64,000 nucleotides of DNA from NVTR01 sp965237505 (GCA_965237505.1 CBDEFR010000004.1:372001-436000), one strand, 5' to 3'. Shown: positions 8,527-19,097, counted from the first letter of the stretch. Notes: generated by a model not told the origin, from the sequence alone. Program-made: numbers and translations.

Positions 8527-9186
8527 CTGTGGAAATTTTTGACGAGCGGGTCTGCAAGCTTGGCGAAGGCCCGCTGTGGCATCCGGGTCGCGATCAGTTA
8601 TTTTGGTTCTATATCCTGAACAAATGCCTTCTGAGCCAGGATGACGGCGTGGCTATCCAATGGAACTTTGATGAACATGTTTCGGCCGCAGGTTGGGTGG
8701 ACAACGACACTTTGCTGATCGCATCAGAGACAGCACTGCAGCGGTTCGACCTGAGAAGCGGAGAGAAAGTGCTTGTCGCGCCGTTGGACGCCGAAAACCC
8801 TGTAACGCGCTCAAACGACGGCCGTGCCGATCCCTGGGGCGGCTTCTGGATCGGGACAATGGGCAAAAATGCCGAGCCGAACGCCGGAGCGATTTATCGG
8901 TACTATCGCGGTAAAGTCACGACCTTGTTCGACGGAATAACCGTATCAAACGCGATATGTTTTGCCCCCGACAAGTCTTGCGCTTATTTCAGCGACACAC
9001 GAACCCACCAGATCATGCGGCAAGCCCTTTCCAAAAATGATGACCTGCCCGGCCTTTGGCGGTGTCAACCGCGACACACTGTTCGCCACATCTGCCGCCG
9101 ATGGCATAAACGGCGCGCATGATGGTAAAACATTCAGCGATGCCGGCGGCGCGATTGGGCAGGCTGAATACTCTGTAATATTGTGA
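8523..9186 (+). pseudogene. SMP-30/gluconolactonase-type lactonase with internal deletion
   Basis: The first 175 or so residues are a normal SMP-30/regucalcin-family sugar lactonase: LGEGPLWHP metal Glu near residue 15, SNDGRADPWGGFWIGTMG, and YFSDTRTHQIMRQAL. At about 9035-9045 the frame changes. The C-terminal family block (TCPAFGGVNRDTLFATSA, then GINGAHDG...GAIGQAEYSVIL, stop at 9184-9186) continues in a different frame. Joining the two parts leaves about 221 codons against about 290 for the family, so roughly 70 residues and the frame were lost by one internal deletion. The uninterrupted frame ends at 9122 in nonsense sequence. The product was probably the galactonolactonase of the operon. 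Confidence 0.85.
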
Positions 9187-9192
9187 GACGAC

Positions 9193-10426
9193 ATGAAGCG
9201 CACGCTTGGCACCTGCTATTACCCTGAACATTGGCCGCGCCAGATTTGGCACGAAGATGCGCGCCGCATGGCCGAGGTTGGGCTAACATGGGTCCGCATC
9301 GGTGAATTTGCCTGGAGCATGATTGAGCCAGAACCCGGAACGTTCGATTGGGAATGGCTCGATGAAGCGATAACAGTGCTGGGCGATGCGGGACTAAAAG
9401 TCGTGCTGGGCACGCCGACAGCCACACCACCGCGATGGTTATCAAAACGCCATCCTGACATGCTGGCGGTGAATGCCGAGGGTCGGCCTCGTAAATTCGG
9501 GTCACGCAGACACTATTGCCTTAGCCACGAAGGGTACAAAGGTGAATGCGCTCGCATCGTCGAAGCACTGGCAAAGCGCTACGGATCCAACCCGCATGTG
9601 GCCGCCTGGCAGGTCGACAACGAATACGGCTGCCACGAAACCGCAATATCCTACAGCGTGGCCGCGGCCGAGGGGTTCCGAAACTGGTTGCGTGGCCAGT
9701 ACGCAGGTGCGGGAAATGGTGGTGATATCAAAGCTTTGAACGCCGCATGGGGCAATGTATTCTGGTCGACGAACTACGGCGATTTTGACGAAATTGATCT
9801 GCCAAATCTTACGGTCACCGAGCCTAATCCCTCGCATCGACTTGCATTTCGACGGTTCTGCTCGGATCAGGTTGTGGCGTTCAACCGTAATCAGGTCGAC
9901 ATAATACGCGCCCATTCCGATGCCCCGGTCACCCATAACTACATGGGGAAAGGCACACATTTTGACCATTTTGATGTCGGCGCCGATCTGGATTTTGCCA
10001 GCTGGGACAGCTATCCGCTTGGCTTTCTTGAAGACAGGGCAGGTGCTGATCATGACCTCCGGCAGCGCTACATTCGTCAGGGGCATCCGGATTTCCAAGC
10101 ATTTCACCATGACCTTTACCGTGCTGTCGGCCGTGGTCGGTGGTGGGTCATGGAACAGCAGCCCGGCCCGGTGAACTGGGCGGCATATAATCCAGCACCT
10201 TTGCCCGGGATGGTTCGGCTATGGACCTGGGAGGCGTTCGCCCACGGCGCTGAAGCGGTATGCAATTTTCGCTGGCGCCAGGTCTCATTCGCCCAGGAAC
10301 AAATGCATGCCGGTATAGTGCCCCGACAACGTCGACGCCCCAGCAATGGCCGAGGCGCGCACGGTGGCTCATGAATTGGCCGATGCGCCGGATGTCTCAC
10401 CAATTCAGGCACCGGTTGCGATAATT
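9193..10426 (+). pseudogene. GH42 beta-galactosidase, frameshifted and truncated by IS66
   Basis: The first 374 residues are a GH42 beta-galactosidase catalytic barrel: TCYYPEHWP, acid/base Glu144 in WQVDNEYGCH and nucleophile Glu321 in WWVMEQQPGPVNW. After FAQEQMHAG at about 10315 the frame shifts. The family-like continuation (PDNVDAPAMAEARTVAHEL) lies in another frame from about 10325. The gene is then cut at 10426 by an IS66 end, losing about 230-250 C-terminal residues (trimerisation and beta domains; family length about 650). It begins 6 bp after the lactonase stop, as last gene of the galactoside operon. The intact catalytic residues but absent C-terminal domains make activity unlikely. 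Confidence 0.85.
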
Positions 10427-10511
10427 GTAAGCGTCCGGTGTGCCCCGCCTAACGGCGCAGATTTTGATGGGTTAGTGTCCACCATTGATAGTGGACACTT
10501 AGGGGCACTCT

Positions 10512-10874
10512 ATGGCTGTGAAGCAGAAGAAGCGGCGTTGGCCGGATGATGAGAAGCGTTCAATCTGTTTTCAGACGACGGCGGCTGGTGTTTCGGTTGC
10601 GCAGGTTGCACGTCGGTATGCGATGAATGCCAATCTGATATTCAAATGGCTGAAGGATGATCGGTATGCTCCCGCCGTGGATGTTGTGCCGGAAGCTGAC
10701 GGCCCTGTATTTTTGCCAGTCGAGATTGAAGCGTCAGCCAGCGTTGATCTAGCCGTGACCAGCACTCCGTCAGGCCGAATTGAGATCGAGCTATCCAACG
10801 GTCACCGGATTATAGCCGAGGGCGGTTTTGATGCGGATATGTTGGCACGTTTGTTGAAAGGGCTTTCTTCGTGA
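10512..10874 (+). CDS. tnpA: IS66 accessory protein TnpA
   Basis: A 120-residue IS66-family TnpA, a helix-turn-helix protein needed for transposition. The N-terminal HTH includes GVSVAQVARRYAMNANLIFKW; a variable middle is followed by IEIELSNGHRI and a C-terminal LARLLKG block shared by the family. It overlaps tnpB by 4 bp (ATGA/GTGA type). The paralogue in the second IS66 element is at 62297-62647. Confidence 0.9.
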   Translation: MAVKQKKRRWPDDEKRSICFQTTAAGVSVAQVARRYAMNANLIFKWLKDDRYAPAVDVVPEADGPVFLPVEIEASASVDLAVTSTPSGRIEIELSNGHRIIAEGGFDADMLARLLKGLSS

Positions 10875-11218
10875 TCCCCGTGCCAAGCAACACACGGGTC
10901 TGGCTGGCGGCGGGCGTGACAGACATGCGGCGGGGTTTCAATACTCTGGCGGCACAGGCCGAGCAGGTTTTGGCAGAGGATCCGTTTTCCGGCCATCTAT
11001 TTGTGTTTCGGGGGCGGCGTGGTGATTTGCTCAAAATTATCTGGTGGGACAGCCAAGGAGCCTGCCTGTTTTCCAAGCGTCTTGAACGGGGCCGGTTTGT
11101 TTGGCCTGCCGCTAAAGACGGCAAGGTCTGCCTGACGTCGGCGCAACTGGCGATGCTGCTGGAGGGCATTGACTGGCACATTCCACAGCGGACATGGCGG
11201 CCTTTGAAAGCAGGGTAA
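10871..11218 (+). CDS. tnpB: IS66 accessory protein TnpB
   Basis: A 115-residue IS66 Orf2/TnpB protein, recognised by VWLAAGVTDMRRGFNTLAAQ, FVFRGRRGDLLKIIWWD and FSKRLERGRFVWP. Its biochemical role is unknown, but it is required for transposition in studied IS66 elements. The start is the GTG at 10871 overlapping tnpA. It is nearly identical in layout to the copy at 61953-62300. Confidence 0.92.
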   Translation: MIPVPSNTRVWLAAGVTDMRRGFNTLAAQAEQVLAEDPFSGHLFVFRGRRGDLLKIIWWDSQGACLFSKRLERGRFVWPAAKDGKVCLTSAQLAMLLEGIDWHIPQRTWRPLKAG

Positions 11219-11290
11219 TCAGGCGTAAATATCAAGTAGTATAGGCGTTTATGGATTCACATTCAGGGCGCAATTCTGTATAGAATAGCC

Positions 11291-12625
11291 ATGTTGAACG
11301 CCCTTGATAACCTGCCAGAAGACCCCGTTGAACTACGGCGTGTCACCGAGCTTTTAGCGTCAGAGGTGAAGGCACAGGCGCTGATGATCGAGAAGCTTCA
11401 GCATCAGCTACACGGGGCAAACCGGCACCGTTTCGGATCCAAATCCGAGGGCATGGATCAACTGCAATTGTTTGCCGAGAATGAAGAGATTGCAGAGGCG
11501 GCGGTAAAGGCCGCAGAAACCGCGCCTGCTGAACCGATAGAGCTGAAGGAAAAGCCAAGGCGCAAACCGCTGCCCGATCATCTGGAACGTATCGAGCAGG
11601 TTTTGTCTGTTGGCGAGGATTGCCCTGAGTGCGGTGGCGATCTCTCAAAGCTGGGCGAAGATATTACCGAAGAGCTGGAATACATCCCGGGCCGCTTTGT
11701 GGTGAACAAAATCACCCGACCGCGTATGGCCTGCCGTCGCTGTGAGGCGATATCGCAAGCCCCGATGCCCTCGCGCCCGATTGAACGGGGCCGACCTGGT
11801 CCCGGCCTGCTGGCGCATGTTCTGGTGAGCAAGTTTGCAGATCATCTGCCGCTTTACCGCCAGTCGCAAATTTATGCCCGTGAGGGTGTCGATCTGGATC
11901 GCTCGACTATGGCAGATTGGGTGGGCAAATCTACCGGGCTTCTGGAACCATTGGCCGAGGCCATTGCAAAACGGGCCAAAGGTGGCACATCCCTGTTTGC
12001 AGATGATACCCCACTGAAGATGTTGGCCCCAGGAAACAAAAAGACCAAGACAGCCCGCATCTGGGCCTATGTCAGAGACGAACGACCATGGTCCGGCCCG
12101 TGCGCCACAGGCGCACAAACAGACAATCTGTCCAGCTGTGCTGGACGGGCACCGCTCTGCGTTTGGTATCAGTTCACAGTGGATCGAAAGGGTGAGCACC
12201 CGGTCAAGCACCTGTCTGGTTATCAAGGCTGGGTGCATGCGGATGGCTATGCCGGTTTCAACGGCGTGTTCGGTGAAGGTAAAGCCACGGAAGTGGCCTG
12301 CATGGCCCACATCCGACGCAAGTTTGTCGATGTGTTTGCCGCACAAGGTTCCGCCATTGCCGAGGAGGCCATCAAGCGGATTGCGCAATTGTATGGTGTG
12401 GAAAAACAGGCAAGGGGCCAATCTCCCGAGGCCCGTGCTGCTCTGCGTCAAGAAAATGCAAAGCCCATCTTCGATGATCTGGAAGAATGGTTGCGCGACC
12501 AATTGCCCAAAATATCGGGCAAATCACCTTTGGCAAAGGCCATTCGATATGCCTTGGGCCGTATGCCCAAAACACGGCCCTACCTCGACAACGGCTTTCT
12601 GGAGCTGGACACGGATGTTGTTGAA
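11291..12625 (+). pseudogene. tnpC: IS66 transposase TnpC, C-terminus replaced by IS110
   Basis: About 445 residues of an IS66 DDE transposase: an N-terminal leucine-rich helix, a zinc-finger-like CPECGG...CRRCE segment (residues about 117-157), and catalytic core motifs SLFADDTPLKML (first Asp) and GWVHADGYAGFNGVF (second Asp). Homology stops at YLDNGFLELDTDVVE, just at the third catalytic Glu, where the IS110 element begins. The open frame runs on to 12694 inside IS110. The last ~70 residues (AERAM...GRKNW block) are missing here; a comparable piece lies at 15193-15483. Confidence 0.85.
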
Positions 12626-13892
12626 CAGCCCCTTTCTCAGATTTTTTGGGTCTTTGGTGGCTTTTCTCGCCACGCCTCGACCATCTTTGCATAGGAAGCC
12701 TCGGCATTGGCAACCAGTTCCATTTCTCGATGTCGAAGTTCCTTGATCCAGTAATCACGCCCAGGACCGGCTTTCCCGTAGGCTTTAGGGGCTCCGGCGC
12801 GTAATTCTAATTTGCGCATCTTCATTGCGACAAATGCCGGACGTGCCCACTGGTAAGGGGCGTCCTTGGTGAGGAGATGCCAGATCAGGGTTGCAATTTT
12901 GCGCGCAGTGGCAACCGCCGCAACATTGGCGCCCTTTCGATCTTTGATACGCAAAAAGAACGCACGCAAAGGACCGGGGACTGAAGCGGCACCCCATGCG
13001 GCCTCAACCAGCATCGTTCGAGCGGTTGCATTTCCCTGTTTGGTGATCCTACCGTGGATGGCCTCGCGGGCGCCGGATTGGCGTACCCTCGGCGTTAAAC
13101 CAAAGTAACTGGCAAGCTTCCCAGGGGTGGCGAACCGGCTGATATCTCCGATCGATGCTATCACGGCGGCAGCAATTACGGAGCTAATGCCAGCCACGGC
13201 CATCAGTTTACGCATCTGCGGATCGTCAAGAGAGATGTGGATCAGATCGCGCTCAAGCGTCTCCAACCGCCCAGCCAACCAATCCAACTCATCGAGATGC
13301 CGCTCAAGAAGATCGCGTTCGGTTTTTGGCAGAGGGGCCTTGGCCAACCAACGTCGCCCACCTTTCCCGAACAGATGGCCTGCGTATTTTGGGATTAGGT
13401 TGGCGTGCAGGACTGCCTGAACGCGACTTTTGGATCGTCGGATAGAGCGCACCACCGCTGCGCGCTCTGAAACAAGTCGCCTTAGTGCAAGCGTCTCGTC
13501 ATCCGCCGCCCACACCTCAGGCAGGAACCCTGCTGCGTGAAGTTGGGCTAGGATTTTTGCGTCTACCTTGTCGGTCTTCACCCGGGCATGGGCGATTGCC
13601 TTCACCTGTAGTGGATTGGCGATCACCACCCGCGCCACGAACGGCGTCAGAAGCCGGACGATCGTTGCGGTGTTTCCCGTGGCCTCCAGAACCACCTCGT
13701 CATCTGCTCGCAGACTGCGCCCGAATTCCACGACCGCATCATGCTCCATATCGACCTTGAAACTGTCTGTTATTTGGCCATCATCACAGATCGCGACTTG
13801 CGCGAAACTTCGATGGACGTCCATTCCTATTGATCTCATCATATGTACTCCTTCTCGTTGTTAAAGGAGTGCACGGGCTCGTAAGACAATTA
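12625..13892 (-). mobile_element. IS110-family element
   Basis: Boundaries are inferred. The left one is where IS66 TnpC homology stops (about 12625). The right one, 13892/13893, is where sequence identity to the segment at 45310-45443 begins. IS110 elements lack conspicuous inverted repeats, which fits. The transposase is transcribed leftwards. The 50-bp leader (13843-13892) between the start codon and the boundary should hold the promoter, and possibly the family's guide-RNA-like non-coding region. Confidence 0.7.
12637..13842 (-). CDS. IS110-family transposase (DEDD recombinase)
   Basis: A 401-residue IS110-type transposase with an N-terminal RuvC-like DEDD domain: IGMDVHRSFAQVAI (Asp near residue 7), VVLEATGN (Glu) and KTDKVDAKILAQL (Asp pair). 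The C-terminal Transposase_20 block contains AVAGISSVIAAAVIASIGD and FGLTPRVRQSGAR with the conserved Ser. Length is normal (340-410) and no disruptions are seen. The start is ATG 13842, preceded by AGGAG (13850-region on the minus strand). Confidence 0.9.
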   Translation of the reverse strand: MMRSIGMDVHRSFAQVAICDDGQITDSFKVDMEHDAVVEFGRSLRADDEVVLEATGNTATIVRLLTPFVARVVIANPLQVKAIAHARVKTDKVDAKILAQLHAAGFLPEVWAADDETLALRRLVSERAAVVRSIRRSKSRVQAVLHANLIPKYAGHLFGKGGRRWLAKAPLPKTERDLLERHLDELDWLAGRLETLERDLIHISLDDPQMRKLMAVAGISSVIAAAVIASIGDISRFATPGKLASYFGLTPRVRQSGAREAIHGRITKQGNATARTMLVEAAWGAASVPGPLRAFFLRIKDRKGANVAAVATARKIATLIWHLLTKDAPYQWARPAFVAMKMRKLELRAGAPKAYGKAGPGRDYWIKELRHREMELVANAEASYAKMVEAWREKPPKTQKI

Positions 13893-14026
13893 CGGATACG
13901 CGCTCGCGGCGCACACGGGCTGGTCGTAGGGGCGGCCAGATAACAACACGAGCTCGCAGCTCATTGTCTAGTCGGCCTGCCCGCTTCTTCGCACTCCGAC
14001 GCCCCGATCCCGCGAAACCTGTCTAA
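13893..14026 (+). repeat. Segmental repeat, part 1 (inverted copy of 45310-45443)
   Basis: This 134-bp stretch is the reverse complement of 45310-45443, the start of the unrecognised gene there. With 15188-15498 it makes a 442-bp segment (after removing the 3-bp IS630 duplication) that matches 45002-45443 base for base in length and nearly in sequence. No gene is complete in it. Confidence 0.85.
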
Positions 14027-14038
14027 TACCAGCGGCAT

Positions 14039-14593
14039 TTAACATTGACCGATATGGGCCCATTTTCGCATTCCGATTGATGTGATGGTTTCGGGCTGTG
14101 CGATGAGCTTGTTCCAAGCTTCGCATCCAGCATCGACGATGGCATTGTAGTCTTCGAACACGCGGTTGGAGAGCCAATTGGCGCGCAAGTACTGCCAGAT
14201 ATTTTCCACCGGGTTCAGTTCCGGAGCGCGCGATGGCAGCAGGATGATGGTGAGGTTCTTCGGGACTTTGAGTTTGCCGGTGGTGTGCCATCCGGCCCGA
14301 TCCATCAGCACAACCGCATGGGCCTTTCGGGCGACGTGGCGGCTGATCTCGTCGAGATGCATCTGCATGGCTTGCGCGTCCGCCCAAGGCAGCATGAGCG
14401 CCGCCCCCTTGCCGTGAGCCGGACAGATGGCGCCGAACAGATAGGCGTTGCGATAGCGCTGATCGGCCGGCTGGCGGGGGCGCGTGCCCTTTCTCGCCCA
14501 CAGGCGCGTCAGGCCATTCTTCTGGCCAAGGCGTGCTTCGTCCTGGAACCAGATCTCCACCGGCGTTCCCGCTGGCAGGTCAGCTATATGCAC
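14039..14593 (-). CDS. IS630 transposase, second frame (catalytic domain, OrfB)
   Basis: A 184-residue DDE domain of an IS630-family transposase: WFQDEARLGQKNGLTRLW (first Asp), AVVLMDRAGWHTTGKLKVP (second Asp), LPSRAPELNPVENIW (Glu in NPVEN). It overlaps the upstream frame (14584-15105) by 10 bp at a run of seven A residues on the coding strand (14610-region), so a programmed frameshift probably makes the full transposase. Intact in this copy. Confidence 0.85.
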   Translation of the reverse strand: MHIADLPAGTPVEIWFQDEARLGQKNGLTRLWARKGTRPRQPADQRYRNAYLFGAICPAHGKGAALMLPWADAQAMQMHLDEISRHVARKAHAVVLMDRAGWHTTGKLKVPKNLTIILLPSRAPELNPVENIWQYLRANWLSNRVFEDYNAIVDAGCEAWNKLIAQPETITSIGMRKWAHIGQC

Positions 14594-15105
14594 CTGGAGC
14601 GTGTCGGTGAAGTTTTTTTAAACGCCTCGATGATCCGCTTATCCTGCCTGGGATGCTGCGGGCGGGCGCTGATATGGGCAAAGCCCAGTTCGCCAAGCAG
14701 TCTGGATATCCCGCGCTCGGAATAGATGACGCCAAAGCGCGCCTCGATCACCCGCTTCAGGTCGATCCGCCGCCAGCGGACAACCCCGTCCACCGCCGGA
14801 TCGGAGCCGGTCTCGACAATCTCGCCAAGTTCTTTCATCTGGACATCGCTCAGGTAGCGCGTCCGGCCCGCGCCCTTGCGGTTGGTGAGGCCATCCGGTC
14901 CCTCTTCGTTGAACCGGTGAACCCAGTCCCGCAGGGTTTGGCGATCCATCCCACCGATCCTTGCGGCCTCTCCACGGCTCATGCCATCGTAGACCGCCGC
15001 AAGAGACAACAGACGGCGGCTCTGCCGGGCATCCTTGCAACGGCTGGCGAGTTTACGAAGGTGGCGGGCATCAAAGTCGCGACGAAGCGGAACACTGGCT
15101 GGCAT
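14584..15105 (-). CDS. IS630 transposase, first frame (DNA-binding, OrfA)
   Basis: A 173-residue N-terminal half of the IS630 transposase with a helix-turn-helix (GMSRGEAARIGGMDRQTLRDW, residues about 41-61) and a second winged-helix segment (DLKRVIEARFGVIYSERGISRLL). It ends just after the A-rich slippage site, entering the OrfB frame only by frameshifting. The start ATG at 15105 lies 82 bp inside the element end. Confidence 0.85.
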   Translation of the reverse strand: MPASVPLRRDFDARHLRKLASRCKDARQSRRLLSLAAVYDGMSRGEAARIGGMDRQTLRDWVHRFNEEGPDGLTNRKGAGRTRYLSDVQMKELGEIVETGSDPAVDGVVRWRRIDLKRVIEARFGVIYSERGISRLLGELGFAHISARPQHPRQDKRIIEAFKKTSPTRSRCI

Positions 15106-15187
15106 GGCGATCCTCCTTTGCCAACCTTGAATCAGATCAAAACCGATTTGGGAATCCCCACAGAGTCAGAAATTGATGCCGTTGGTA

Positions 15188-15498
15188 TAACATGACATTT
15201 GAAAAACAGGGGCGGAAATCGAAGCGCCGAAGTCAGCATGCCCGATAACAACACCGCCGAACGCGCCATGAAGCCCGTCGCCATAGGCCGCAAGAACTGG
15301 ATGTTTGCCGGATCACAACGTGGTGGAAACTCCATGGCCATCGCCTTCACTCTGATCGAAACCGCCAAACTCAACGGCGTTGATCCACAGGCATGGCTCA
15401 CTTGGGTTCTGGAGCGTGTCGCCGACCATAAAATTAACAGGCTAGACGAGCTGATGCCGTGGAATTACAGCCCGGAAGTGTAACCACCGGACGCTTAC
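15188..15498 (+). repeat. Segmental repeat, part 2, ending in the IS66 right terminus
   Basis: Continuation of the 442-bp duplicated segment beyond IS630. It is the reverse complement of 45002-45312, with at least one substitution (AGC versus AAC, Ser versus Asn in the TnpC piece). It finishes at the IS66 inverted repeat at 15498. A third, 90-bp piece of the same terminus lies at 59657-59746. Confidence 0.85.
15193..15483 (+). pseudogene. tnpC: IS66 TnpC C-terminal fragment
   Basis: About 90 residues from the end of an IS66 transposase, with the conserved DNNTAERAMKPVAIGRKNW block (catalytic Glu in TAER) and the C-terminal VLERVADHKINRLDELMPWNY. The ATG opening the frame is fortuitous, and there is no 5' part. 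It lies 15 bp inside the IS66 right end. The same fragment is present inverted at 45017-45307. Confidence 0.85.
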
Positions 15499-15531
15499 CA
15501 TCTAGCCGCCGTCAGCCTTGGCCGACGCCGA

Positions 15532-16533
15532 TCACGTGCCGTCCCGCCGCCGCTTGCGGCCGCCGCTCAATCGCGTCTGCAAGAGAATGACGACGAAGAG
15601 AAAGGCGCCCCTGATGACAAGCTGCCAATAGGCACTCAGGCTGATTGTGCCACGCCCGTTCTCGAAGTTCAGGATGTTGAAGACCAGGCCAAGCAGCAAT
15701 GCGCCGGCCACTGTCGCCGGAACCGATCCCAGGCCGCCCGTCAACAGGGTTCCGCCGACCACGACCGAGGCAATCGCTGCAAGCTCCCAGCCCAGCCCTT
15801 CCAGCGGCTGGCCCGCGCCGAAACCGGAGGCCAGGATCACCCCTGCGAGACCCGCGCAGCCACCGCTGAACAGATAGACGAATACCTTGGCACGTTTGAC
15901 CCGCAGTCCCATCAGCGTCGAGGCTTCCTCGCTGTCGCCGATGGCAAGCACCGAGCGTCCGAGCGAGGTCCGCTCCAGCACGCACCAGGCGCCCAGTGTC
16001 ACCACGGCGACGACGACGATCGTCCACGGCAGTACGCCGAAGGCGGTCTCCATGCCCAGCCTTGTGAAATTGCTGCCCCAGTCGATGCCGATGGTCTTGG
16101 CACCGCTCAGCACCAGCGCGCCGCCCTTGGCGGCAAGCATGCCGGCCAATGTGGCGATGAAGGGCGGAACCCGCATGACGATGATGACGAAGGCATTGAT
16201 TGCGCCGAAACCGAGGCCGGCCAGCACCCCGCCGGGCAGAGCGACTTGCAGGCCATAGGGGCTGAGATAGGCCGCGACCACAGACGCGAATGCAGCGACC
16301 GAGCCCACCGACAGGTCGATGCCGCCGGTCATGATCACGAAACACATGCCGATCGCGATCAGGATGAACATCGAGTTGTAGTTGAGAAACGACGCGATGT
16401 TGTAGGCGCTTCCGAAGTTCTCGTACCGCAGCAAACCGAAAACGATGAGCGCCGCCAGCGCTATCCACACGCCGTTGGACCGAGCGTTTCCACGCAGATA
16501 TTTCCTGAGGTCGAAGAGAGACGGGTTCGGCAA
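15532..16533 (-). CDS. yjfF: Sugar ABC transporter permease, YjfF-like
   Basis: A 333-residue BPD_transp_2 inner-membrane permease with about nine hydrophobic segments, the motif TGGIDLSVGSVAAFASV and the late GGTLLTGGLGS loop that contacts the ATPase. It ends in a basic tail (RLSGGRKRRRDGT). The start is taken as TTG at 16533, because it follows an AGGGA ribosome site and lies 5 bp after the stop of the upstream permease; the longer open frame overlaps that permease and is unlikely. Two different permeases with one ATPase and a YtfQ-type binding protein match the galactofuranose importer YtfQRT-YjfF, with this as the second permease. Confidence 0.85.
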   Translation of the reverse strand: MPNPSLFDLRKYLRGNARSNGVWIALAALIVFGLLRYENFGSAYNIASFLNYNSMFILIAIGMCFVIMTGGIDLSVGSVAAFASVVAAYLSPYGLQVALPGGVLAGLGFGAINAFVIIVMRVPPFIATLAGMLAAKGGALVLSGAKTIGIDWGSNFTRLGMETAFGVLPWTIVVVAVVTLGAWCVLERTSLGRSVLAIGDSEEASTLMGLRVKRAKVFVYLFSGGCAGLAGVILASGFGAGQPLEGLGWELAAIASVVVGGTLLTGGLGSVPATVAGALLLGLVFNILNFENGRGTISLSAYWQLVIRGAFLFVVILLQTRLSGGRKRRRDGT

Positions 16534-16538
16534 GATCC

Positions 16539-17539
16539 CTATTCCCTGCGCGCCTGCTGCAGATACACCGCCAGCACGATGATGATTGCCTTGACGATCA
16601 GTGCGACCTCGTCCTCCACGCCGTTGGCGAGCAGGGTATACTTGACCAACTGGATGATGACCGCGCCCAGGACGGCGCCGAAGATGGGCGCGCGCCCACC
16701 GTGCAGCACCGCGCCGCCCACCACCGCCGCGGCTATGGCGTCCAGCTCCATCAGGTTTCCGTTGCGGGCCGCGTCCGAGGCGGAGTTGATGGCGACGACA
16801 ATCAGCCCGGCAACCCCGGAGAGGACAGCGCAGATGACGTAGGCGCCGATCTTGACGGCGCGTACCGGTGAACCGGACAGGCTGGCGGCGCGCTCGTTGC
16901 CACCGATCGCCAACAGGTAGCGCCCGAATACCGTGCGGTTGACCAGCCAGAAGACCATCGCGGCCAAGGCGAGCGCGAGCCAGCCCTGGAATGGCAGGTC
17001 CAGTATCTTGCCCGTTCCCAGATAGCTGAACGACGGGTTGGAGAATGTCTGCAAGTTGCCGTTCGTCAGAACCTGCGCGACGCCGCGGCCGGAGATAAAC
17101 AGGATCAGGGTTGCGATGATCGGCTGGATGCCCAGGAAGCTGACCATCATTCCGTTGAACAGGCCGCAGGCTGCGGCAGCCATCAGGGGCAGCACGAAGG
17201 CGGCGGCCAACGCCAGCGCCGGGTGCTCCACGCCAAAGGTCGACGTAAAGATGAGTGGCGCCAGGGCACCAGCCAGCGCCATGACCGCGCCGACTGAAAG
17301 ATCGATGCCCTGGGTTGCGATGACCAGCGTCATGCCGGTGGCGACAATGGCGATCGTCGCCACCTGGCTGATATTTACGAAGAGCGTCTGCAGTTGCAGG
17401 AAGTTCGGCGTGATCAGCGCATTGAAGATCAGCAGCGCCAGCAGCGCCATCAGGGTGCCGTGCTCGCGCAGCTTTCGCCACCCCGAGACGCCCGCGCTCG
17501 AGAGCGGGCGCAACATCGATTGCGGCTGGTGGTTGGTGC

Positions 17540-17543
<4 letters not shown>
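16539..17543 (-). CDS. ytfT: Sugar ABC transporter permease, YtfT-like
   Basis: A 334-residue BPD_transp_2 permease with TQGIDLSVGAVMALAGA in the middle, SGRGVAQVLTNG, and GGAVLHGGRAPIFGAVLG near the C-terminus. The start is ATG 17543, whose ATGA overlaps the ATPase stop. An in-frame extension to 17816 lies inside the ATPase gene and is rejected. It is translationally coupled between YtfR- and YjfF-like genes. Confidence 0.87.
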
Positions 17544-19081
<1,538 letters not shown>

Positions 19082-19097
19082 GGGGCGAGAGCTTGGC

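Larger units (their letters stand above)
14027..15187 (-). mobile_element. IS630-family element, copy A (1161 bp)
   Basis: The ends are TACCAGCGGCAT at 14027 and, as reverse complement, TACCAACGGCAT finishing at 15187. The flanks are GTCTAA on the left and TAACATG on the right; the uninterrupted sequence elsewhere in the window (reverse complement of 45296-45316) reads GTCTAACATG. The insertion therefore duplicated TAA. It contains two overlapping transposase frames read leftwards. Copy B at 47520-48679 is the same element, 1 bp shorter. Confidence 0.9.
10427..15498 (+). mobile_element. IS66-family element, mosaic and interrupted by IS110 and IS630
   Basis: The left end GTAAGCGTCCGGTG starts at 10427. 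The right end, as reverse complement GTAAGCGTCCGGTGG, finishes at 15498. The left half holds tnpA, tnpB and most of tnpC; the right end holds a tnpC C-terminal piece. Between them lie an IS110 (about 12625-13892), 134 bp of foreign DNA and an IS630 (14027-15187). The 8-bp flanks differ (CGATAATT and CATCTAGC), so the two halves probably come from different IS66 insertions joined by rearrangement rather than from one interrupted copy. Confidence 0.75.

Noticed and set aside
10427..15498. Single IS66 copy simply interrupted by two younger IS
   Set aside because: The foreign 134-bp segment and the inverted duplicate at 45 kb show that the right part was brought in from another locus, and the flanking 8-mers differ.
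15512..16468. 318-codon minus-strand frame overlapping the YjfF-like permease in another phase
   Set aside because: Arg/Gly/His-rich without membrane segments, while the overlapping frame is a clear permease.
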